This document shows positions 16,765 through 25,300 of a stretch of 34,400 nt of DNA, piece by piece; the stretch's first letter is position 1, and every line of letters begins with the position of its first letter. A model generated the notes under the pieces. The model was not told where the DNA came from and ran no database searches. It saw nothing but the letters and a program-made list of their open reading frames with translations. The translations under genes were made by a program, and so were the position numbers. Source of the stretch: Cytophagales bacterium (GTDB taxonomy: Bacteria; Bacteroidota; Bacteroidia; Cytophagales; Spirosomataceae); assembly GCA_013298865.1 (NCBI GenBank), contig JAAFJL010000040.1, forward strand, positions 1 through 34,400, read 5' to 3'.

Positions 16765-17193
16765 ATGAAACACAAAAAGATTTTTTTTGAACACGAAAAT
16801 TCTCTTGAAGGAGGATATGGTACAGAAAGTATATGGGCAATTCCAGTAGGGGATAATCAATATAAAATTGATAACATACTTTTTTATGCACCTGAATACT
16901 CGCTAAATGATATAGTTAGCGTAGAAAACAGGGAGGGAGAATTATTTGTAAATGGATTAGTTACCGAATCAGGTCACAGTACAGTAAGAATTATTTTTAA
17001 CCAAGCAATGTATGTTGAAGAAACACGAGAATATTTAAAAAACCTTGGCTGTGATTCTGAAATTAGTAACATACCTCTGTTAATTGCAGTTGACATACCC
17101 CCAAGTGTGAGCTATATTCAAATAAAGTCATACCTCGAAGAAGGGGAAAAACTATCAAAATGGAGTTATGAAGAAGCCTGTATCGCACAATAA
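16765..17193 (+). CDS. DUF4265-type immunity candidate for the HNH tip
   Basis: 142 residues from the ATG at 16765, one base after the HNH stop codon. The frame is open further upstream (to 16666), but that part only overlaps the nuclease and is rejected. YGTESIWAIPVGDNQYKIDN, the following FYAPEYSLNDIVSV and the SGHSTVRIIF segment match the DUF4265 layout as I remember it; members occur beside contact-dependent and polymorphic toxins. There is no signal peptide, so the product is cytosolic, where an HNH nuclease would attack DNA. The coupling to the toxin gene makes it the prime cognate immunity candidate. Confidence 0.75.
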   Translation: MKHKKIFFEHENSLEGGYGTESIWAIPVGDNQYKIDNILFYAPEYSLNDIVSVENREGELFVNGLVTESGHSTVRIIFNQAMYVEETREYLKNLGCDSEISNIPLLIAVDIPPSVSYIQIKSYLEEGEKLSKWSYEEACIAQ

Positions 17194-17461
17194 AGAATCA
17201 ATTTATGTATTTACTGGAAGTGGAGCATCTTTTCCAAGTGGCGTTTTCAATACAATTAAAGATGCCACTGAATGGATAGAAAGATACTCATTGAGTGGAA
17301 TTCTCAGTTTATATCCAGTAAATGTTGGATTATATGACTGGGCTATTGAAAATGAATATTTTGAAGTAAAAAACGAGTATCAAAAAGAAGCAAAGTTTAT
17401 TGAAAAATTTACTTGTGCATCAATTGAGCATATTCATTTTGAGGATGGAGTAATTGATTGA
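17168..17461 (+). CDS. Small cytosolic protein, DUF7710-like, second immunity candidate
   Basis: A 97-residue protein whose ATG overlaps the end of the DUF4265 gene by 26 bp, which implies translational coupling. The sequence VFTGSGASFPSGVFNTI, then EWIERYSLSGILSLYPVNVG, YDWAIENEYF and a C-terminal EHIHFEDG recalls the small family named DUF7710; this is from memory and is moderate. It has no signal peptide or membrane segment. Its place in the toxin operon suggests immunity or a helper role, but function is unproven. The second copy of the structured repeat follows. Confidence 0.65.
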   Translation: MKKPVSHNKESIYVFTGSGASFPSGVFNTIKDATEWIERYSLSGILSLYPVNVGLYDWAIENEYFEVKNEYQKEAKFIEKFTCASIEHIHFEDGVID

Positions 17462-17478
17462 AAATTAGAAGTAACTAT

Positions 17479-17561
17479 CCGAAAGCTGACTGTCGAGGTT
17501 TTGTAAACCTCCAAGCCAAGTTCATCTATCAAAAATAGGTAGGCTTGGCTTTGTTGTTCTT
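17479..17561 (+). repeat. Structured module-boundary repeat, copy 2
   Basis: Matches 15342-15398 over 17505-17561 with two substitutions. The T-to-C change lies in an internal loop, and the A-to-G change leaves a T-G pair in the inner stem, so the fold is kept. Upstream, GAGGTTT/AAACCTC forms a perfect short hairpin. It follows the HNH immunity genes and precedes the lone gene at 17616, so both copies sit at module boundaries. Confidence 0.8.
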
Positions 17562-17615
17562 TGGTTTTTTTAACTAAATCTGTTGCACAAGAATGAAATT
17601 ATCAATTTTAAAGCC

Positions 17616-17960
17616 ATGAAAATAGAAGCACAATTAACCTATAATCAAACTAATGATTTAGGATTTAACCAATTACTTTACGAAAAAACGAGAGGTTCTA
17701 TTTGGTACGACCAAAGTAACTTTACAGCATTTGAAATAGACCAGATTCTTAATGACGAATTGTTTCTACTGCCAAATTCTGAGGGTAATGTAATTTTGAA
17801 CATTTTGGATTCATCGGTAGCAAAATCTTTAAAAATTGGAGATGTACTACATTGGGGCGTACCGTACAAAGTAATTGGAAACATCACTGTACAAAGTATA
17901 ATTATTCCTTGTACAGTTGACTATTTTGGGGGTTCTCAAAATTCAACTTCTAAAGGATGA
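17616..17960 (+). CDS. Hypothetical small protein, possible orphan immunity
   Basis: 114 residues from the ATG at 17616. The frame is open to a TTG at 17583, but the ATG is preferred. It is acidic and soluble, with no signal peptide, and contains KIGDVLHWGVPYKVIGN near the C-terminus. I do not recognise the family. It stands alone after the second structured repeat, where a toxin tip would be expected, so it could be the immunity gene left behind by a lost tip; that is inference from position only. About 165 bp without features follow before the convergent minus-strand genes. Confidence 0.5.
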   Translation: MKIEAQLTYNQTNDLGFNQLLYEKTRGSIWYDQSNFTAFEIDQILNDELFLLPNSEGNVILNILDSSVAKSLKIGDVLHWGVPYKVIGNITVQSIIIPCTVDYFGGSQNSTSKG

Positions 17961-18125
17961 AAACAGAAAATTCCATCCGTGGGTGGTCTGTGGACTCGGT
18001 TTGTGGAAAAGCAGAAAGAAATTTGGGCAGATAGTTTTAACTGTAAGAATCAAATAATTAAATAGATAAATTCAGACGTACTGACTTATTCATGACACAG
18101 ACCAAAATTTAAGAAACCACCCCCG

Positions 18126-18434
18126 TCAGGAAGTGATTTCTTTTTGGTTTTCTGCAAGTTTTTTCTTCTCCTCTTCTAATTTACTCCTCTCCTCTTCTTC
18201 TTTGTTCTTTTGATAGATTGAGTACAACCATAAAAAAAGACCTACTCCTGAGAGCAAAATAAGGATTATAAGAATCACCCACCACCAATTTGATGATGAG
18301 CTTTTTTTGTACTCATAATGGTCGTCATATTCCTTTTTGATGATAGGTTGATGGACGACTGTTTGAGCTGGCTCTGGCTGACCTGACAAACCTTGTGTCA
18401 TTTCAGCAAATGGATTTGATGTTACCGTAAACAT
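18126..18434 (-). CDS. Small membrane protein with charged coiled-coil tail
   Basis: A 102-residue protein. Residues 1-48 are polar and proline-rich, residues of about 50-72 (WWWVILIILILLSGVGLFLW) form one transmembrane helix, and residues 75-102 are a Glu/Lys-rich helix likely to be a coiled coil. There is no signal peptidase site. It starts 2 bp after the stop of the ribbon-helix-helix-like gene, so the two form an operon. No family is recognised. It may tether the element's DNA-binding protein to the membrane, or be a partner in transfer or maintenance; this is speculative. Confidence 0.6.
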   Translation of the reverse strand: MFTVTSNPFAEMTQGLSGQPEPAQTVVHQPIIKKEYDDHYEYKKSSSSNWWWVILIILILLSGVGLFLWLYSIYQKNKEEEERSKLEEEKKKLAENQKEITS

Positions 18435-18436
18435 GA

Positions 18437-18862
18437 TTATTGTAGATTTACAGAATTGAGCAATATCGTATAAATATCTTCAATCCGATTAACGGTTAAT
18501 TTTACTGATTGTCCTTTACTATTTTGAAAGGGTACGTCCTGACCTTTATATTGATTGAAGGCACTTTTCAAAAAGTCATTTTCATAAAACCCAACCTTTG
18601 CTTCAAGTTGTTGAATTTGCTTTTGTTGCATTTCTACTTTGGGAGCTAATTCTGAGGTACTTCGTGGAGCTTGGTTTTGTAGCGAGTGGCGACTTGAAAT
18701 TACCGTATCAACATACTCGCTCAATGTCATACCGATTTTTTGAGCTTCTTGTGCCAATTGGATTTTTGTTCCTGCGTCACACTTGAAACCTAATGTTACT
18801 TTGTTTTGGGCAAATTCCAGTCCATCTAACTGTAAGGCTCTGCCAGTTCTGATTTCGTTCAT
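18437..18862 (-). CDS. Ribbon-helix-helix-like DNA-binding protein with coiled coil (MobC/ParG-like candidate)
   Basis: A 141-residue protein. Residues of about 21-58 (KVTLGFKCDAGTKIQLAQEA, then GMTLSEYVDTVI) fit a ribbon-helix-helix unit: one strand, a helix, a GMT turn and a second helix, as in MobC accessory and plasmid partition regulators. Residues of about 70-100 (EMQQKQIQQLEAKVGFYEND) form a coiled coil, followed by an unassigned C-terminal region. The upstream region holds a large inverted repeat and six 10-bp iterons, a natural operator set for such a protein. It is expressed with the small membrane protein. Neither relaxosome nor partition role is proven, and no relaxase is nearby. 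Confidence 0.65.
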   Translation of the reverse strand: MNEIRTGRALQLDGLEFAQNKVTLGFKCDAGTKIQLAQEAQKIGMTLSEYVDTVISSRHSLQNQAPRSTSELAPKVEMQQKQIQQLEAKVGFYENDFLKSAFNQYKGQDVPFQNSKGQSVKLTVNRIEDIYTILLNSVNLQ

Positions 18863-18921
18863 TTTACGTTTTCTGATTTTGATAAATTAATTCGTGGTTA
18901 ATCCATTAAATTAATTCTGGA

Positions 18922-19027
18922 TAACCTTGTTGCTCAAAAGTAATTAACCCTCATTAATCACTTTCGGGTTAATGAGGGTTAATCAAGGTTAATTTGAGTT
19001 AATGTGAGTTAATATCAATTAATCAGG
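18922..19027. promoter_or_regulatory. Iteron array plus inverted repeat (operator or origin candidate)
   Basis: Six 10-bp units follow one another without gaps at 18968-19027: GTTAATGAGG, GTTAATCAAG, GTTAATTTGA, GTTAATGTGA, GTTAATATCA and ATTAATCAGG. A perfect 15-bp inverted repeat joins 18943-18957 and 18969-18983, and an outer TAACCTTG/CAAGGTTA pair (18922-18929 and 18984-18991) surrounds it. A minus-strand -7 box TACTTTTG (complement of 18935-18942) abuts the left arm, so binding here could control the 18437-18862 gene. The last unit runs into the end of the HTH gene. Confidence 0.8.
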
Positions 19028-19207
19028 AGGCTCACCCAAGTGGGCTATTATAAGTGATACTTGCTTGGGAGTAAATATCCTTTGATTAGCTAACAAGTCA
19101 AGGTCTGGAATTAATCCTAACCATTTATTCAAAGTTTGAATACTCACTTTGTACCTTCTTGCGAGTTCAGAACGATTTGTTGAGGGATATTTGATATTTG
19201 AGTTCAT
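19019..19207 (-). CDS. Small helix-turn-helix protein
   Basis: A 62-residue protein almost entirely made of a helix-turn-helix: RSELARRYKVSIQTLNKWL (residues of about 12-30), followed by RIFTPKQVSLIIAHLG, the MerR/excisionase-like winged pattern common in small Bacteroidota mobile-element regulators. Its ATG at 19207 follows an inverted repeat (19225-19264) that could be its operator, and its stop codon lies inside the last 10-bp iteron. It probably regulates the maintenance operon or binds the iterons; both are inference. Confidence 0.65.
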   Translation of the reverse strand: MNSNIKYPSTNRSELARRYKVSIQTLNKWLGLIPDLDLLANQRIFTPKQVSLIIAHLGEPPD

Positions 19208-19224
19208 TGTTCTATGTTTTATGT

Positions 19225-19264
19225 TCGCATTCGCAGACCCGTATATAAGGCTTTACGAATGCGA
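19225..19264. promoter_or_regulatory. 9-bp inverted repeat between ATPase and HTH genes
   Basis: TCGCATTCG at 19225-19233 and CGAATGCGA at 19256-19264 form a perfect inverted repeat with a 22-bp spacer. It fills the 63-bp gap between the ATPase stop codon and the HTH ATG. It could be an operator for the HTH protein or an RNA hairpin; it lacks a T tract. Confidence 0.55.
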
Positions 19265-19270
19265 GGATGT

Positions 19271-20428
19271 TCAAAATGGACTTAGTAGTCTATAAAAAGC
19301 ATTTCTGCCAACGGTATATCTTTCGATTTTCCCTTGTTCCATTAAGTCTATAAGCCGTTTTTCAAGCGTTCTATCTTCACAATCAAAAGCTACTTTTAAC
19401 TTTTCGATAAGGTCTGATTTACTCATAGGCTCAATCAAATTTTCAATCATCCATTTATGAACTTCCTCAACATTAGCTTTGCTTTGTTTGAGGGCTAATT
19501 TTTCAGAAATGAATGAAGTATCTGCCAAGACTAATCCTTTGGATTCTTCTGAATATCGAATGTAGATAGGCTCTAATCGTTTTGTATTACGGGAATGCAA
19601 GAATTTTATCCGTATTAAGTCCGTATCATTATTATTGCTATCCTTTTCAAACCCTATTTGCATAACCTGAGAGGCTTTGTTATTGAGTTCAGTCCCCAAA
19701 TGTCCTCTACCCTTATCGTTTCCAGAAGCTGGATTTTCGTGAATTACACATAGAAATGTTACATTATATTTGTTGATAGTTTCATTGAGCATATCTACAA
19801 ATTTTAGGCTTTCTCTAACATTATTAAAATCCTCTATACAGTCAGTTACTACGTCAAAAACAATTAAAAGGTTATAGGCTTGAAACTTGACTCTGAAAGT
19901 ATCAATGTACTCTTTTAAAGTAGCAAATCTTTCCTGTCGAGGTACATCTATCAATGAAATAAAATCTAAACTGGGCGGTTCGGATTCTTTTTCAAAACCA
20001 GAGAGTATTTTTATTTTTTGTATAGCATAGGGGAATTGGTCATTAATATTCCGCTCCGTATCAACATAAAGCACTACCGAACTTGACATCGCATTTCGTT
20101 TCATTCCTAAGAATTTTTTGGTCAAATCCTGACAAAGCATCAAAGCACAAAAGACCTCAGTTAATCGTGATTTATGCACTCCTTTTTTCCCTTGTATAAT
20201 ATTGATAGTATTGGGGTAAATAATTCCTACATCATTACAGGATATTATAGGAGGGCTAAAAGTTACTGTTTCACAACTCCGTTTTCTGATTTTTTCACGA
20301 GATGCAAAAACCTTTTCAAGATTCCCAGCTTTCGTGACAGTAGATAATTTATTAATGCTATCACCTTCAAAGGCTTGCAAATCATCTGGATTTAGGTAGT
20401 CTTTGTATTTATCTACGATGTTACTCAT
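19271..20428 (-). CDS. RecA/DnaB-like AAA ATPase (RepA-type, mobile element)
   Basis: A 385-residue P-loop ATPase of the AAA_25/RepA-helicase type seen in Bacteroidota plasmids and integrative elements. The Walker A variant GKKGVHKS (80-87) keeps the Lys-Ser but has His for the second Gly. YVDTE (121-125) is the RecA-like strand, and LLIVFDVVTD (D192) is Walker B. CVIHENPASGNDKGRGHLG resembles the following sensor segment. The C-terminal 70 residues look like a winged helix (KSDLIEKLKVAFDCEDRTLEKRLIDL). Its start overlaps the preceding gene by 8 bp, so translation is coupled. It probably helps replicate or maintain the excised element. No primase or Toprim gene accompanies it. Confidence 0.75.
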   Translation of the reverse strand: MSNIVDKYKDYLNPDDLQAFEGDSINKLSTVTKAGNLEKVFASREKIRKRSCETVTFSPPIISCNDVGIIYPNTINIIQGKKGVHKSRLTEVFCALMLCQDLTKKFLGMKRNAMSSSVVLYVDTERNINDQFPYAIQKIKILSGFEKESEPPSLDFISLIDVPRQERFATLKEYIDTFRVKFQAYNLLIVFDVVTDCIEDFNNVRESLKFVDMLNETINKYNVTFLCVIHENPASGNDKGRGHLGTELNNKASQVMQIGFEKDSNNNDTDLIRIKFLHSRNTKRLEPIYIRYSEESKGLVLADTSFISEKLALKQSKANVEEVHKWMIENLIEPMSKSDLIEKLKVAFDCEDRTLEKRLIDLMEQGKIERYTVGRNAFYRLLSPF

Positions 20429-20816
20429 TGTTACCTCCTTCTTTATGGGGATAGATTTTTGCTAACAATAAGTCGTACAAATAATCGTAAAAGATTAGCT
20501 GATTTTTTAGGTCTTTGTTCTCACAAGTAAGTTCCATTAACAGGGAAGCATTCTTAGCCGTAGAAACAATATAAGCATTTTTAAGCCGTTGAGTGGTATC
20601 AATTAGCGTAATTAGTTTATTCATTTCGTCTTCCAGAACATTGATTTGTTCTTTTATGCCATCTTGTAAATCATGGTAAAGTTTATATCTCAGTCCTTTT
20701 AGTGTTCTATATTTTAAGTCGAGCATCTTTTCAACATCTACGAAATTGATATTGAAAACGTACTCCCAAAACAGAACATTATGCTCTGCTTTGGGATTGT
20801 CAGGAATTGGCATCAT
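20421..20816 (-). CDS. Hypothetical coiled-coil protein of the maintenance operon
   Basis: A 131-residue soluble protein, mostly helical, with a likely coiled coil at residues of about 52-110 (EQINVLEDEMNKLITLID and following). No catalytic motif or family is recognised. It overlaps the excisionase-like gene by 4 bp (ATGA) and the ATPase gene by 8 bp, so all three are translated as one unit. A structural or accessory partner of the ATPase is the simplest reading. Confidence 0.6.
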   Translation of the reverse strand: MMPIPDNPKAEHNVLFWEYVFNINFVDVEKMLDLKYRTLKGLRYKLYHDLQDGIKEQINVLEDEMNKLITLIDTTQRLKNAYIVSTAKNASLLMELTCENKDLKNQLIFYDYLYDLLLAKIYPHKEGGNNE

Positions 20817-21148
20817 TTTCTTCCTCCTTTCATTTTAGTAAACCCTTCCGCCTCTATCTCTTTTTGGGTTTTCTTTTTTCCATCCTCTATCCATTTTAAC
20901 AAATCTTTTTTAAAGAAAAGGAGTTGTTTACCCATTTTAGAAAAAGGGATTTGGCGTGTGGACGTGAGTTGGTAAATAGTTGATTTGGGTTTTCTGAGAA
21001 AAGCAGAAGCCTCTTCGAGAGTTAGGGGTTTATCATCGTAGTTTGATGATTGTGGAGATTGTTCGCCAAGAGCTTTGCGAACTGAGGAGTCAATTAGTAC
21101 CGCTAACTCATTAGGGGTTACTAAGATAATTTTTGAATTTTGTTCCAT
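20813..21148 (-). CDS. Excisionase-family helix-turn-helix protein (HTH_17)
   Basis: 111 residues from the ATG at 21148; an upstream TTG at 21196 is in frame but less likely. The DNA-binding domain PLTLEEASAFLRKPKSTIYQ, then PFSKMGKQLLFFKKDLLKWI (about 56-95), is the classic MerR-like excisionase fold (HTH_17) found in tyrosine-recombinase elements. The C-terminus is basic (KKKTQKEIEAEGFTKMKGGR). It heads a tightly coupled three-gene unit with a coiled-coil protein and the ATPase. It probably acts as recombination directionality factor or as regulator of the operon. Confidence 0.8.
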   Translation of the reverse strand: MEQNSKIILVTPNELAVLIDSSVRKALGEQSPQSSNYDDKPLTLEEASAFLRKPKSTIYQLTSTRQIPFSKMGKQLLFFKKDLLKWIEDGKKKTQKEIEAEGFTKMKGGRK

Positions 21149-21260
21149 TATGCCATTTTTAACAAAGGATTCGTTTCCTCCGTTTCTATGGCTCAAAGTT
21201 GTGATGGTTATTTGTGGTTATTTATTAAAATGTAGCCTACAACTTTACTTGTTGTAGGGT

Positions 21261-22301
21261 TTAAATACTTCGTAAATTCTTGGTTATCAGTTCTTTAATA
21301 TTGTCAACGATAATCCTTTGCTCTTTTTTTGTTTTAGGTTTTTTATCTTCAAAAAGGAATAATTCAGCCGTATCATTATCTGAATAACCAGTTATTGCGT
21401 ATATAGCTTTTGCTATGCTTTCTTTACTAACCTTCTTTGTATCATTTACCAAACATTCCAATTGGATTAGATAATCAAATAGTTGAATCGTTTCATCTTT
21501 TGAAAAAATAGTCCATTTTTCTTTGTTTCTCTTTGGAGGGATAGGAATTTCAATTTTGTCTTTTGCTTTCCTACCTGTGTTCTTAGCAATAACAGTTGGT
21601 GAGTCTATTTCAGGCATCAACAGCACAGATTTTTCCATTTCATTCAAACAATTAAATACTACCTGTTTATTATCTACATTAGTCAAAATTCTTTTATATT
21701 TCAAAAAAAGTATTTTGATAAAATCAGACAATTTATTAATCTCATTATTAAATGAATTTACAAAGTGCCAATCCAGAAAATCTCTAATTTCGTATAAATC
21801 TGTACCAAGTATCTGCCAAGCAAAGAAAAATTCAAAGTCCTCACAATAATCCGTACCAAAAGATAACAAGTATGGATAATTTAATTGACAAACTTCATAA
21901 CTCCATCTTTCCCAATTATTTTCTCCCTCATCTTTTAAACTTTGACTTAGTTTCTCTTTAGCCTCATCGGTCATGGATTCGTATATTTCAAGACCTTTAT
22001 AATATACATTTCTCAAAAAGTAATACGGTCTAAAAATACCAGAATCTAAATTCCGCCACGATTCGTTATAGACTTCTATTTCCTTACATAAACCCTTATG
22101 ATATTTCCAATCCAAAGGATGAAAAGTTGCATTAACACATTTATTTATATTTAAAATATCTTCTAAACGTTCTCTGAACTCTACCAAAAGCGGGTATGGG
22201 AACTCATCCTGGTTCTCATTTATAAAAATATATGCTTTGTGCGTATTAATAGCATGAGATTTTCTCTCTTCTATAACTACCTCATTATCAACACTATCCA
22301 T
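21261..22301 (-). CDS. Hypothetical 346-residue protein
   Basis: No family is recognised with confidence. Residues of about 1-235 are rich in aromatic and acidic residues (YYFLRNVYYKGLEIYESMTD; YCEDFEFFFAWQILG). A lysine-rich linker (KNTGRKAKDKIEIPIPPKRN) leads to a helical C-terminal part (FSKDETIQLFDYLIQLECL, ITGYSDNDTAELFLFEDKK). C-terminal parts of this style occur in uncharacterised and RteC-like proteins next to excisionases in Bacteroidota elements, but the resemblance is weak. It sits between hsdR (47 bp) and the excisionase gene (112 bp) and may belong to either transcription unit. Confidence 0.55.
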   Translation of the reverse strand: MDSVDNEVVIEERKSHAINTHKAYIFINENQDEFPYPLLVEFRERLEDILNINKCVNATFHPLDWKYHKGLCKEIEVYNESWRNLDSGIFRPYYFLRNVYYKGLEIYESMTDEAKEKLSQSLKDEGENNWERWSYEVCQLNYPYLLSFGTDYCEDFEFFFAWQILGTDLYEIRDFLDWHFVNSFNNEINKLSDFIKILFLKYKRILTNVDNKQVVFNCLNEMEKSVLLMPEIDSPTVIAKNTGRKAKDKIEIPIPPKRNKEKWTIFSKDETIQLFDYLIQLECLVNDTKKVSKESIAKAIYAITGYSDNDTAELFLFEDKKPKTKKEQRIIVDNIKELITKNLRSI

Positions 22302-22348
22302 TCCGTAAAGTTTTATTCTGGTTATTTATCTTTTGTACTTACTTCCCC

Positions 22349-25300
22349 TCACAACCCCCTCTCAAAATCATCACAAAGCCTATTCACATTATCAGTCATT
22401 TCTTTAATGAAAAATATGCCTAACAGGGCTTTGTTCCTTCTTACAAAGGCTTTGTAAATGATTTCAAAAGATTGATATATCTCCTCTTGATTTGAATTAT
22501 TGGCTTTTATTTTGGCTATTAATCTTGTTCCTCCTTCGTAAGTTGGAATAAAATCGAATAGCTGTTTTATCTTTCTTTCAAAGTCTGCAATTAGTTCTGC
22601 TCGTTGTTCTTCTTCTAAATTCTTTCTCGCTATCACTCGCATAATATCATACGCATATTCAGTTCCTCCCCCTTCTTCTGGCGGTGGCATTGGCGGTAAA
22701 TCTATGTCTTCGTCTTCATTAGGTGCGGTTATGCCTATCTGATTATCAAAAAATACCCACACATCATCAAAAGTATTACCCGACACCAAACTATTATAAA
22801 CATTGTTAAATCTTCGCCAAAATTCTAAAAATGCTTCCTCAGACAATTTTGGGTCATAAACCAAGACGTATTGTATCTGATTTAACCAAAAGAAATATTT
22901 GTTGTAGCGTTGTTTCAATAATTTGGCTTCGTCTGGATTGGCACGAATATAATTACGAAAATTAGCCTCTACCCTCAACCAAGCATCAGTTTGAGTTTCT
23001 GAATTGGTAAAATACTTCTGAAACTCTGCCCAACTATCTTTAAAAACTACGTGTTCTCGTAATTCTTTATATCGTGCTTTTAAATTATCTTCCGTATGTA
23101 ATGGGTCAAAATCTGAAACAACTACATTACTGAAATGGGCAAAGGCATCTCTGATTTGTTGAACATTGACATTCTGATACGAAAAGTCTATTATCTTACA
23201 GTCTGCCTTGTTTTTGGCGGTTCTATTTACCCTCGAAATTGTCTGTATGGCGTTGATTCCTTGTACTTCTTTATCCAAAAATAGGGTATGTAATTTGGGT
23301 TCGTCAAAACCTGTTTGGAGTTTTTCTACAACGATGATGATTCCGTTTTTCTTAAATGCAAAATCTTGAATTACGGTTTCTTCCGACTCTCCATTGTTGT
23401 AATTTTTACAACTCGCATGACTTTGACTATCACTGAAAACTATGTAAATGGGAGCATCTTTGAAACGCTCATATTCTTTCTTCCTACCAATAAATAAAGG
23501 GTATTCTCGCTCAATTAGCTCTTTATAGGCAATGGCATTGGGGATAGACGTGACCGCAAGCATGGCTTTCCCTGTACCTCTGATACTCGGATAAGTGCTT
23601 GTTACTAAGCGTTCTACAATAAATTTAGCAATAGCTTCTCTACGCTTTGGTTCTTCATAAACTGATTTTTTTCTGAATCTATAATTACTGGCATTATTGG
23701 GGTTTGGTACTTCAAAATACATCGTGGCTGGTACAGGCACGAGTCCGTCCAATGGGTTCAGAATAAACTCATCGTCTATGGCTTCTTGCATGGTGTAGGC
23801 ATCAAACGGAATCCAGATTTTTGCAATGTCTTTGTAGCCATTGTACTCGCCATAGCGTGCCAAAGTCTGTTCGGACGGTGTGGCGGTCAAACCGATGATG
23901 AGATTCTTCTTTTTATTTTTTACTTCCGTATCTACACTTAAACTGTCGGCAAGTTCATCAAAAAGATTAGTCATTTCTTCGTTTTGTGAGCCTTCGTTTG
24001 AACGGTGAATTTCATCTATCAAAAACACAACTCGCTGATTGGCAAGAGCTTTGGAGGTTTCACCGCCTAATATTTCTTGAATCTGATTGCCAAATTTCTG
24101 AATGTTCACAATCACCACACGGGTATCACCTTTCAGAGCATTTAAAAAAGTCTCTTTGTTATAGGCTTCCACGTAGGCACTTTTGGTAATATTCATGTTC
24201 ATCATCTTTGAATCCAACTGGTCTCGGAGTTGAATACGGTCAGTGATTAACATGACTTTATCAAAAATATAACGCCCATCTTTCATCAAGTCTTTGAGTT
24301 GCAGAGCCGCCCAACCAATGATGTTGGACTTCCCGAAACCTGCCGCATATTGCAACAAAAGCGAATTAACCGTTTTGTTATTTTTATACTGCATCCGCTT
24401 GGCTATCAGTTCATTACGCTGTTGTTCGGAAAGGTGTTTTAATTGATTTTTGAGTTTATTGAGCAAATAATCTGGTTCGTTTTCGTGTTCGATAAGCTCC
24501 AAAACTCGCTCCATGATTTTGTCCACTCCAAATTTTTGCTTGGGGCGTGGGCTTATCAATCTGCCGTCGTTGTGTTTGTAGGTTTTCTTTTGAGTTTTGG
24601 TATTTTTCACCATTTCACGCTCCAAGAAATTATAATAAATAATCTCTTGCTCAATCATTTTTTTGGAATAAAGTGCCGTGGCTACTTCCTCAAAAATTTG
24701 CTTTTGGTCGGTGTATTCGCTTTTGTCTTTGCGGAGAGGATATTTTTTACATAGTTTATGAAAACTCTCTTTGTAAACTTGTTCGTTTGCTCCGTTTTTG
24801 ATGTCGTCCAACGTTCCCGCAATGTTTCGCATCACGTAGGTTTCCCACAAATCGGTGGTTACGAGGTGAATACTTTTTTCAAAAATCCGTAAGACTTCTT
24901 GGCGTATTTTTTCTGAATTATCATTACTCCCTTTTATCCGTAAATATTCTTTGCTCGCTCCGTAATAATCCATCGCTATTTTGTCTCTGCCGTGTTTTTC
25001 GGCTGTTTGCCCTGTGCTGATAGACTTTAATTCGCCATAACTGAGATAAAAACCATTGACAAAAATGGCAAAATCTGGACGAATACCGAAGAGTTTTTCG
25101 CCTTCGTGCTTAACGTTATGGCTGAGTTCTTCAACTATCGAAAAGATATTGGCTTCAAAATATTCGTCTCCGCCCAAAGCACTGCCACTCGGAAAAAACA
25201 AATGGAGGGTTTCGCCCTCAAAAGTGAGGGATTTGGTATTGAGAAATAACGCCATGTTTTGGCTCATCCTGATTTTCTCGTATAGAAAACTTATCAACTT

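Noticed and set aside
18111-18143. Terminator hairpin GAAACCAC/GTGATTTC at the end of the membrane-protein gene
   Set aside because: The stem has a mismatch and overlaps the coding end, and it has no clear T tract on the minus strand.
18968-19027. CRISPR or microsatellite interpretation of the 10-bp repeats
   Set aside because: Units are too short and share a fixed GTTAAT half with a variable half, which fits protein-binding iterons better.
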